DNA from: an uncultured Clostridia bacterium
Lineage (GTDB): Bacteria > Bacillota > Clostridia > Peptostreptococcales > Anaerovoracaceae
NCBI GenBank assembly: GCA_937915045.1
Contig: CALDNM010000135.1
Location: 1-24,908 of the forward strand
DNA: 24,908 bases
Direction of reading: 5' to 3'
A program made the position numbers and the translations under genes. How positions within the stretch are numbered: the stretch's first letter is position 1; the number at the start of each line of letters is the position of its first letter. The notes under the pieces were generated by a model. That model had not been told where the DNA came from. It worked only from the letters and a program-made list of their open reading frames with translations, and searched no databases. Of the stretch, positions 1-8,500 are shown piece by piece.

Positions 1-3000
1 CGGATCGTAATTCTCTGAATCCCTGACGCGTGAGGATGCTTTTCACATCTTCACTGATAGATCTGTTGTTCAGCGGATGATAGACAGCATATGAGTAATC
101 CCTTTTAAGAGCGTCTGTGAGCGCTTCTGAAAGGATCATCTGGAATGGATCCGAAAAAGCTGTGTCCCGGTCAGCGAAAAACGCGCGGATCACAAGTATG
201 CGCCCTCTCGCGCATTCTCTTATATGATTCGCCGTGGCCTGACTCCCGAACTCGTCGTAAAGTTTGCTGAGTTCGACCTGATGCGCGCAGATGAAAGCAG
301 TGACCCGGCTGCCCCTCGCGTCGTCGCGTATCGTTGTAGTGTACACTTTACTGTCATCCATATAAGCCGCGAGGGATCTCATATATCCATCATCTTCATC
401 AAGACTGAAACTCAGATTTCTGAGTATCTCGCTTCCTGTCCTCTTTCTTAATTTCGTAAAACGAAGAGCTCTCGAAGGAATGATGAATTTATACTGCGGC
501 TCACGCAGATACAGCCCGTTATCATAGATATAATTCTGAGCGACCGGATCCACCAGGACCGATATATCTCTGTTGTTGTCGATATTGTTCCTTATCTTCG
601 TCGAACTTATATCTTCAAGCTGAGTCGGCAGCGTCAGATGAATGACATTGCCTGTTATTTTTTTAAGAGCATATTCGAAATCGGCTTTTTTTTCTGAGCT
701 CCCCATTTCGCGGCTTTTTCTTCTGAAAATAATATGGTTCAAAGTCTGTACCGAATTTTCCGAAGGCTCAGCTCTGTATGAAGAGGCGTTCGCGATGACA
801 TCGCTTCCGACGACAATATACGGAGACCCGCCCGGAATGACTTCTTTCAGTCTTTTTATATCTTCGGGATTCGAAATATTGACAGGTTCATCGTCCGGGA
901 AGATATATACGTTTTCTTCGTCCGCGACAGACATCGAGATGATTTTTTTTCTTATCATGCGAGGCTGTGTTTTTTTCGACCAGGAAAACTCATCCAGTGC
1001 AAGGTACACATCGAAACCCATGTCGCGTATCGAAGTCACTATACCTTTATGGCTCAGGGAAAACGGATCGAAAGTCCCCGGGAAGAAAGCGACCTTTCTG
1101 TTTTCATCAAAGGACATCTTTCCGTATATGAAAATATATTCCGCTATGAATCTGTAGATGTGATTCAGTGATGAAGCGTTATTAAAAAAAGTCAGTGTGT
1201 CCTTCCCTGAAGTATCTATAAGTGTCAGAAGCTTTTTGGAAAAGCGCCTGAAAATGTCGAATTTCTGATCGATGTCAAGTTTCTTCGACGCAAAAACATA
1301 CTGCCCTATAACCATGAAAGCTTCCTGACTCACAGCCGGATGGTAGCTGGCCATCCCCTGAAGCAGAAATCCGATCATCTTATTTTTACGACGGTCATAT
1401 ACATCATTATCTTCTCTGAACCTTTCCGGATAATCTCCATACTCTACGAGCATCGACCCGACAGCGTCAAGAGCAAGTGAAGTCGCTTTGTCATTGCTGC
1501 TGTGTATGAGTTCGATGACAGAATAAAGGAGTTCGTCAAGTTCATCCGGATGCAGCCACATAGCAAGACGCCCGAGATACTTCGGGATATATTTCGAAAA
1601 CTGATACTCCCCCATTTCCAGGCCCTTCGTCAGTTCTACCGCAAGTTCGTTTCTCTGATCAAGAGTGAGGAACGGCGTGATCCTCAGCAGACCTTCTCCC
1701 GCGGTCTGTCTTACAGTCACACGTTCACTGACTTTAAGAAGATTGGAAAGATGTGTAGCTATATGGAACATCTGCTCCTTCCTGCCATTCTTCGCGACTG
1801 AAAGCAGCAGTTCGATATTCACTGTTTTTACGATCCATGAAGTGCCGACTTTAAGGTTCTCGCGGAATATGTCAGAGATCGCGCTGTCAGAGATCCCATT
1901 GGCTGAAATATTTTCCCCCGCATCATCCCCCAGCGCGGCCGATATCTGTTCACGCATGAAAGTGACGCACAGATCATCCTCATCGTTATCTATCTTTCTT
2001 TTTTTCGCGATATTCGCTATAGAACGGAGCTGTTTCGTATCCTTTACCGCTTTCTCTCTGACAGCGATACCCATGAACCTCAGCGCCGCGACTTTAGTTT
2101 CCAGCGTGCCGCTCCTGTACGCCGACAGAGCGTATCTCACAAGTTCCGCGACATTTTCATCACTGCAGTATGAAAGCGGCAGATAACATATCGTATCTGT
2201 GATTATGAAAGCAGAAAGATCATCTCCGGTCGTACCGCGTATCGTGTCGATGAATATCTTTATTTCTTCACTATGCTTCGCGGCATCTGAAGACTTAAGA
2301 AGTACCGGAAGAGTTATCTTGAGAGTGTATCCTATCCAGCGCCTCTGCTGCTCTGTAGTCTGAAGATCGGAATACACGACTTTTTGCAGATATTCTTTCC
2401 ACATCACGATCCCTGAAGGCGTAAAATCAGCGCTCGCGTTCTCGTCTACGCCATCCGGAAGATCTTTCCTGTATATATTGTCAAAATTCGCGATCATCCT
2501 GCCTGCTATCGCCGCGGCCTGCCGTCTGATATCGCCCTCTCTGTTTGAAAGAAGCTCGTTGAGGAAAAAGATCGTTGCCTTTTTCTGGACCTTGGTCATA
2601 TATGAGTGATATTCAGATATGATATTGAGGTATGCCCTCGTATTTTTCCAGTTGTGCTCGGATCTGGCGCTTTCGATAAGATCGCCGAAAGCAGTCTCAT
2701 TGTTGAAACTGCTCATCACCGAGATATTGTGTTCGATGGCGAGATATTTTATACGATCGAGAGCTTCATCGGCAGTAGAGAGCGAAGGATCTTTCTTCTT
2801 CTCAGGAGCAAGACCATCTCTGTTGAAATCTGTGTCCGCGCCGAGGCTGACCATATAATCCTCAAAATCCTTCAGCTTGTTGTACACTCTGACATAACGA
2901 TCACGCTTCGCCTCGTCCACATTCTCCAGTTTATTGAGAATGATGCTGAACGAATCTTCCAGCGTATGGAATTCAACGATCTCGACACCGTTCTCACGTC

Positions 3001-3865
3001 TGCTCTTTACCCTGAAATCCGCGTATATCAAAATCAGGTTCTCGACAGAAAGGTTCTCGAGCTCCAGATCCCATGTGGAATGGTTGCCCGCAATATGCGC
3101 TATCGTGCTGAACCCGTTCCTTACCAGGAAGTCATTTGTGTAGTAATAGTGAAGATGCGGTATAAGGCAGCTTTCTGAGTCCTTGCATCCGTACTTACCT
3201 ATATCGTGCATCGCCGCCGAACCTGAAGCCAGAGCCAGATCTATCGGAAGCCCGGCCTGATGCATCTGATAAGCCATGTGCATCGCGACATAATGTACAC
3301 CGGCCACATGCCCTACCGTATTGAAAGGTGTTATTTCCGCGCCGATCCGCATGAACTCGTATATGTAATGCTTTCTTATATATTTTACGAGCGATCTGAA
3401 TTCCGCGCCTGCCGCCGTGTCAGCTATATCCGGACCTGACGGAAAATCAAAATCCAGTACCGGTGAGAATTCTCTGCTGCTTCTGTCATAGCTCAAAACT
3501 GTATGTATTATTTCATACAAAATGAGCATGCCGTCGTGGTATGACAGCGCTTCTTCATATCTGTCACGCTCCGGATAAAGTTCGTGCAGCGTATAATCAA
3601 ACAGATGTTTCAGCCATCCCTCAGGCGGCTCACTGGATATCAATGTCAGCAGCGCTCTGGAGCAGACACAGATCTCGGAACATGTTATCTTTTTTTTGCC
3701 CGCCATATCCGCGCATATGCTGTCCGCTCCCGATATCGCGAAGCAGTGCAGCATTTCATTCCTGCTCAGATTCACCTGCTTTAAAAATGATTCACATGTG
3801 AGCGCTTTTTCCAGCGCGACTGACAGTTCATTCTTTTTTTGCTCTCTATACTCTCTATACGTCAT
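1..3865 (-). CDS. Giant multidomain protein: HD phosphohydrolase + helical solenoid + NadD/CoaD-like nucleotidyltransferase + GNAT-like domain (partial)
   Basis: This reading frame stays open from an ATG at 3865 to the left edge, giving 1288 codons with no stop, so the C-terminus is missing. The start has AGGGGG eight bases upstream. Residues 1-170 look helical. An HD domain follows, with H186 in a GH motif, HDIGK at 220-224 and a later YAD, like metal-dependent phosphohydrolases. Residues from about 350 to 900 are helical and leucine-rich, resembling HEAT-type repeats. From K924 a cytidylyltransferase-like fold begins with GTFDP (930-934); the usual (H/T)xGH is changed to SLSH (936-939), and ISSTKIR is intact at 1086-1092. 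The tail from about 1120 resembles a GNAT acetyltransferase (a beta strand ending RILVIRAFF, then ILTRQGFREL), without a clear acetyl-CoA loop. I infer a role in nucleotide or NAD metabolism, but the substrate is unknown. No partner gene is adjacent, and gdhA is divergent. Confidence 0.85.
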   Translation of the reverse strand, partial: MTYREYREQKKNELSVALEKALTCESFLKQVNLSRNEMLHCFAISGADSICADMAGKKKITCSEICVCSRALLTLISSEPPEGWLKHLFDYTLHELYPERDRYEEALSYHDGMLILYEIIHTVLSYDRSSREFSPVLDFDFPSGPDIADTAAGAEFRSLVKYIRKHYIYEFMRIGAEITPFNTVGHVAGVHYVAMHMAYQMHQAGLPIDLALASGSAAMHDIGKYGCKDSESCLIPHLHYYYTNDFLVRNGFSTIAHIAGNHSTWDLELENLSVENLILIYADFRVKSRRENGVEIVEFHTLEDSFSIILNKLENVDEAKRDRYVRVYNKLKDFEDYMVSLGADTDFNRDGLAPEKKKDPSLSTADEALDRIKYLAIEHNISVMSSFNNETAFGDLIESARSEHNWKNTRAYLNIISEYHSYMTKVQKKATIFFLNELLSNREGDIRRQAAAIAGRMIANFDNIYRKDLPDGVDENASADFTPSGIVMWKEYLQKVVYSDLQTTEQQRRWIGYTLKITLPVLLKSSDAAKHSEEIKIFIDTIRGTTGDDLSAFIITDTICYLPLSYCSDENVAELVRYALSAYRSGTLETKVAALRFMGIAVREKAVKDTKQLRSIANIAKKRKIDNDEDDLCVTFMREQISAALGDDAGENISANGISDSAISDIFRENLKVGTSWIVKTVNIELLLSVAKNGRKEQMFHIATHLSNLLKVSERVTVRQTAGEGLLRITPFLTLDQRNELAVELTKGLEMGEYQFSKYIPKYLGRLAMWLHPDELDELLYSVIELIHSSNDKATSLALDAVGSMLVEYGDYPERFREDNDVYDRRKNKMIGFLLQGMASYHPAVSQEAFMVIGQYVFASKKLDIDQKFDIFRRFSKKLLTLIDTSGKDTLTFFNNASSLNHIYRFIAEYIFIYGKMSFDENRKVAFFPGTFDPFSLSHKGIVTSIRDMGFDVYLALDEFSWSKKTQPRMIRKKIISMSVADEENVYIFPDDEPVNISNPEDIKRLKEVIPGGSPYIVVGSDVIANASSYRAEPSENSVQTLNHIIFRRKSREMGSSEKKADFEYALKKITGNVIHLTLPTQLEDISSTKIRNNIDNNRDISVLVDPVAQNYIYDNGLYLREPQYKFIIPSRALRFTKLRKRTGSEILRNLSFSLDEDDGYMRSLAAYMDDSKVYTTTIRDDARGSRVTAFICAHQVELSKLYDEFGSQATANHIRECARGRILVIRAFFADRDTAFSDPFQMILSEALTDALKRDYSYAVYHPLNNRSISEDVKSILTRQGFRELRS

Positions 3866-3901
3866 AGTATCATCCCCCTGCTTCGATCAGTCCTTTCAAT
3901 A

Positions 3902-3910
3902 TGTGGATAA
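3902..3910 (-). promoter_or_regulatory. Perfect DnaA box
   Basis: The minus strand reads TTATCCACA, the strict consensus DnaA box. It lies 37 bases upstream of the ATG of the multidomain gene, inside its predicted leader. A single box does not make an origin, but it could let DnaA act on this gene as a transcription factor. Confidence 0.4.
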
Positions 3911-3972
3911 TTATATCACTTTTGCATTATTTAGGCGATAGAAAGAGAAGCCCCTGACCGATTTGTCAGAAT

Positions 3973-3998
3973 ATTATAACTTATTATTATTGAGTCAA
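3973..3998 (-). promoter_or_regulatory. Possible promoter of the multidomain gene
   Basis: On the minus strand a perfect TATAAT lies at 3978-3973. The best -35-like hexamer, TTGACT at 3998-3993, is only 14 bases away, shorter than the usual 16-18, so either the -35 is poor or activation is needed. Transcription would start near 3966, about 100 bases before the ATG. Confidence 0.35.
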
Positions 3999-4010
3999 AA
4001 ATATTGACTC
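3992..4010. promoter_or_regulatory. Inverted repeat GAGTCAA-5-TTGACTC, candidate operator
   Basis: A perfect 7-base inverted repeat has arms at 3992-3998 and 4004-4010 and a five-base AT spacer. The right arm contains the -35 hexamer of the gdhA promoter; the left arm supplies a TTGACT facing the other way. A protein bound here would cover the gdhA -35 and could control both divergent genes. The binding protein is unknown. Confidence 0.5.
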
Positions 4011-4032
4011 TTGTCTTACTTTTTGATATATT
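4004..4032 (+). promoter_or_regulatory. gdhA promoter (sigma-A type)
   Basis: TTGACT at 4004-4009 and TATATT at 4027-4032 are separated by exactly 17 bases, close to the housekeeping consensus. Transcription should start near 4039, giving a leader of about 60 bases. AGAGGA at 4085-4090 is the ribosome binding site, eight bases before the ATG. Confidence 0.8.
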
Positions 4033-4098
4033 TTTCACAGCGAGACTACATAATTCTTTATAACCAAAATATATTTTAAAGAAAAGAGGAACACCAAA

Positions 4099-5442
4099 AT
4101 GTCAAACTATGTAAAAGACTGTATCGCTTTATGCGAGAAAAAGAACCCTGGTGAAGTTGAATTCCATCAGACTGTAGAAGAAGTTCTTACTTCCCTCGAG
4201 CCTGTATTCGACAAGCACCCTGAGTATGAGGAAGCAGCTATTCTCGAAAGACTTACAGAGCCTGAGAGAGGAATCACATTCAGAGTTACTTGGGTTGATG
4301 ACAATGGCAAGATCCAGGTAAACAAGGGCTACAGATATCAGTTCAGCTCAGCTATCGGACCTTACAAAGGCGGACTGAGATTTGCTCCAAGCGTATATCC
4401 TGGAATCATCAAGTTCCTGGGATTTGAGCAGTGCTTCAAGAACAGCCTTACTGGCCTCCCTATCGGCGGCGGCAAGGGCGGCGCTGACTTCGACCCTAAC
4501 GGCAAATCAGATGCAGAGATCATGAGATTCTGCCAGGCTTTCATGGATGAACTTTACAGACATATCGGACCTTCAACAGACGTTCCTGCTGGAGACCTCG
4601 GTGTTGGAGCTAGAGAGATCGGATATTTATTCGGCGAATATAAGAAGATCACTAACAGATTCGAAGGCGTACTCACAGGCAAAGGCCTGACATGGGGCGG
4701 CCTCAACGGAAGAACAGAAGCTACAGGATACGGAATCGTATTCTTCGCTAACGCTATGCTCGAAGCTAACGGCACATCCGTTAAGGGCATGACAGTATCC
4801 ATTTCCGGATTCGGCAACGTTGCTTGGGGAACAGCTATGAAGCTGAATGAACTCGGCGCTAAGCTGGTTACAATTTCTGGTCCTGACGGCTACATCTATG
4901 ATGAGAACGGAATCAGCGGCGAGAAAGTTGACTTCATGCTCCAGCTCAGAAACTCAGGCAAGAACATCTGCGCACCTTATGCAGACAAGTTCCCTGGTTC
5001 AAAGTTTGTTGCTGGAAAGAAACCTTGGGAAGTCAAGGCTGACCTGTACATCCCATGCGCAACACAGAACGAAGTCCTCATCGAGGATGCTAAGACAATC
5101 GTTGCAAACGGCTGCAAGTTCTACTGCGAAGGATCAAACATGTCTTCATCGAACGAAGCTATCGCTTACCTGCAGGACAACGGCGTATGCGTTGGACCTT
5201 CAAAGGCTGCAAACGCTGGCGGCGTAGCTTGCTCATGCATAGAGATGGGACAGAACGCTGGAAAGACAGTCTTCAAACCAGAAGATGTTTACAAGCAGTT
5301 ATATGATATCATGATCGGTATCCATGATGCTTGCGCAGCAGCTTCAAAGGAATACTTCGGCAAATACGACCTCGTAAAGGGCGCAAACATTGCTGGATTC
5401 CTGAAGATCGCTGAGGCTATGATGGCTCAGGGCATTTGCTAA
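4099..5442 (+). CDS. gdhA: Glutamate dehydrogenase
   Basis: This 447-residue enzyme interconverts glutamate and 2-oxoglutarate plus ammonia in the cytoplasm, linking amino-acid and carbon metabolism. Length and motifs match the hexameric family I enzymes. K90, K114 and the catalytic K126 (in PIGGGKGG) and D166 (in VPAGDLGVG) sit one residue after the corresponding positions I recall for Clostridium symbiosum GDH (K89, K113, K125, D165). A Rossmann motif (SGFGNVAWG) and SGPDGYIYD also resemble that NAD-dependent enzyme, so NAD rather than NADP is possible; the cofactor cannot be settled here. It has its own strong promoter and terminator and is apparently monocistronic. Codon use is unlike its neighbours: Ile is almost always ATC, Ala mostly GCT or GCA, Arg AGA, with little ATA or GCG, as expected for a very highly expressed gene. 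Confidence 0.98.
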   Translation: MSNYVKDCIALCEKKNPGEVEFHQTVEEVLTSLEPVFDKHPEYEEAAILERLTEPERGITFRVTWVDDNGKIQVNKGYRYQFSSAIGPYKGGLRFAPSVYPGIIKFLGFEQCFKNSLTGLPIGGGKGGADFDPNGKSDAEIMRFCQAFMDELYRHIGPSTDVPAGDLGVGAREIGYLFGEYKKITNRFEGVLTGKGLTWGGLNGRTEATGYGIVFFANAMLEANGTSVKGMTVSISGFGNVAWGTAMKLNELGAKLVTISGPDGYIYDENGISGEKVDFMLQLRNSGKNICAPYADKFPGSKFVAGKKPWEVKADLYIPCATQNEVLIEDAKTIVANGCKFYCEGSNMSSSNEAIAYLQDNGVCVGPSKAANAGGVACSCIEMGQNAGKTVFKPEDVYKQLYDIMIGIHDACAAASKEYFGKYDLVKGANIAGFLKIAEAMMAQGIC

Positions 5443-5471
5443 ACCAAAGTCTTAAATCATTAATTGACATC

Positions 5472-5503
5472 AAAAAGGGACTCACTTCGGTGAGCCCCTT
5501 TTA
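5472..5503. terminator. Bidirectional rho-independent terminator between gdhA and addA
   Basis: A hairpin with arms 5473-5485 and 5490-5502 encloses a TTCG loop closed by C-G, with one A/C mismatch at 5480/5495. The A-run at the left and T-run at the right give a U-tail in both directions, so it can end gdhA on the plus strand and addA (stop at 5523) on the minus strand. Confidence 0.85.
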
Positions 5504-5522
5504 TATTGCCGTCATATCTTTT

Positions 5523-8500
5523 CTAATCTATCATGTCAACGAATTCGTTAGTGGAAAACAGGTACAGATAAGCTTCTTTCACAGGTTTTTCATTTATAGT
5601 TTCAATAGCTTCTCTGTATAGATCTATCTGTTCGCGGTACAGATCTTCGATCCCTTCCCTGCTGTGATTAGTCTTATAGTCGATCAGAACTATTTCTCCG
5701 TCTTCTTCAAAACAGCAGTCTATGATCCCCTGAACGAGCACGCTGCTGCCATTGAGATCATGCACCACTGTAAAAGGAAGCTCTCTGTAAAGCTTTTTAG
5801 CCGCGCACGCGCGTTTCCCTGTGTCTGTCTCGAAGAACGCTCTTATCTTCTCAGTTTCTACGACCTCAGACTCTTCCTTTGTGAGTATCTCTTTTTCGAG
5901 CATCGAAGCGACAGTGCCGCTTATATACTCGTCAGCAGCCGCGCTGCCTTCCTGAAGCTTTTTCTCAACCGCGGAGAAGTCGATCTGCTCCATCACAGTA
6001 TGCATGACAGTACCTTTCTGAGCGGCTGTGAATGTCTGCTCTCCGGAGATGAACCTCGGTTCTTCAAGAGAAATGACAGGTTTCTTGTCAGCGTTCATTT
6101 CAGTGACCGAATACTTGGATTTTATCTGAAGATCGTCGCTGTGCTGATATACATAAGACATTTTTGCGTCAACCGTTTTTTTCAAGCTGGCATCAGGATC
6201 CGCGATATAATTTTTCATTGCTTTTCCATGTAATGTATCGATCAGAGATACACTTTCCCGGTTATCTTCAGAAGCAGACATCATAAGATCATGTCTCGTA
6301 TAGACTCTCTGGATGAAATCATCGGGATGATCTAAAACTGACGGATAAATGAGATCGAGCGCGCAGCTTTCTCCCATCGGCCCCCTTTCATATGACTCAC
6401 CAGCCTTTTCCCAGTCATCCGATGATGCCAGCAGCACCAGCTTATCCTCAGCTCTCGTGAACGCTACATACATCAGCCTCTTTTCCTCGTCCATCTCTTC
6501 ATGACTATTCGCGCCGTCTATCACGGCTTTCATCAGAGTATCCTTAGTCCAATGCCCTTCCGGATCACTGTATCTCAGGCCGATACCGATATGATTGTGA
6601 AAAGACCAGTTTCTCTCCCTTGATCCCTTTTGAAATTTTCTGCTGAGCCCCGCGTATATGACCATCGGGAACTCGAGGCCTTTGCTCTTATGTACAGTCA
6701 TTATTCGAACAGTATCATCACTGTCCGAAGTTATATTTGGCTGCGCCATATCTATCTTTCTCATACGCATATTATCGATATACCGTATGAATCCATAAAG
6801 AGTGACAGATCCGCGCTGCCTGAAATATGCCGCTTTTTCGGTAAGCATACGCAGCGCCGCCTGCCTCTGCTCACCGCCTGGCATAGCTCCCGCGTACATA
6901 TAAAAGCCTGTCTCTCCCATCAATTTCCATACGAAATCATCCAGCGGGACATATCCCTGCTGTTTCTTCCATCTCATTATTGAAGAAACGACCTCACTCA
7001 CCCTTTTCTTTAGCATGGCATCTCTTCCATTTTCTGGATATGACAAAAATGCTTCGTGATAAGGCACACCCTTTTCTGAGCGCCTTATCTCTATGAGATC
7101 ATCTATCGAAAATGAAAAAATCGGAGATCTGAGCACGCTTAACAAAGGCAGATCCTGCCTCATATTATCGATGATCCTAAGCAGATCCATGAATGTCATG
7201 ACTTCGATGTGCTCGAAATAGCCTCCGTTATTTTCGAGATAACAGTCTATGCCGTTGTCACGAAGAGTCTGATAAAAAATATCTGCGTAATTGACAGCAC
7301 TTCTCATGAGTATGACGATGTCTCCTCTTCTCATGACTCTTTCCCGCCCTTGCTTCACGTCCCAGATATTCGTGTGTCCGGCATTCTCGTTTATTATCGA
7401 TACAGCCGTGAGCGCTTCCAGTTCTTCTTTCTTCATATCCAGGAGCTCCTGATCGATGCCCTCAGTCGCTTCATCCGCGCAGTCAACGACGGCGAACTCA
7501 GTCTTATACTCCATGTCTCCTGTATAAGCGACACCCTTTCTGAGCTCAGCGTCTTCATCATAACCATTCATGATATCTTTGAAAACATCATTTACAGCAG
7601 TTACTACACCGTCCTTGCTCCTGAAGTTCCTGTTAAGGTCTATCTTCGATCCGTTCCCGCCGGCCGGCTTGTCATATTTTCTGTAATTATCGTATTTATC
7701 CTGGAAAATCGAAGGATCCGCGAGCCTGAATCTATATATGCTCTGCTTTATATCACCTACCATGAAGACGTTATTATCCTTCTTTATCGAATCGATGATC
7801 CTCTCCTGCAGCAAGTTGCTGTCCTGATACTCATCGATGAAAATATAGTCTATTATACTGCGGTACTCATATGCCGCGTCTTTGTTTTTCAATATCTTTA
7901 TAGCGTAATGTTCTATGTCCGCAAAATCAGCCTGATCATTCTCGGATTTTCTTTCGTTGTATTTGATTTCGAATTTTTTGAGCAGCGAAAGAAGGAACAC
8001 AGCGTACTTGTACGTTTCGTTCATGCGTTTTATACTGCTTCGTATGTCCTCCGCGAAGTATTTTTTCCTGATCCCGTCTATGATGGCCTTAGCCTTCTTT
8101 CTCCCCTCTTGTATCTCCCCTTTATGAAGATCATAGGCCCCGAGAGAAGCGTCGGATACGTTCTTCTTCACACGTGAAAGAGCAGGCTGTGAAAAGGCTT
8201 CCAGCGCCCGTCCAAGCTGATCCATATCTTTTATCTCAAGAAGCGTCTGCACGTTGATCGGATCCTGCCTAAGTACAGGCAGCTGATGCTCGATCCCGCT
8301 GTCCTCAGCGAGTTTCACAACAGACTCATACGTCCTCAGCGCTTTCAAAAGCATCTCATCGATGTCACGCATCATGATCACAGCCAGCTCGGAATTCCTG
8401 AATTCCTCTTCGCTCATATCGAGCATATCCGCGGCGTTTTCAAGCCAGTCCATATAGTCCGGTATCGACCTTATAGAATCATACAGCTTTATCATGCCAG

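Noticed and set aside
2606..3178. 190-residue plus-strand open frame, and others at 642-1157 and 1665-2186
   Set aside because: All lie opposite the continuous 1288-codon minus-strand frame that carries HD and nucleotidyltransferase motifs.
3954..3969. Small inverted repeat CTGAC-6-GTCAG upstream of gdhA
   Set aside because: Five-base arms are expected by chance in a region of this size, and no promoter element coincides with it.
7209..8177. 322-residue open frame on the plus strand inside addA
   Set aside because: It is antisense to the conserved helicase motifs of addA, has no ribosome site or recognisable domain, and reflects codon bias of the true strand.
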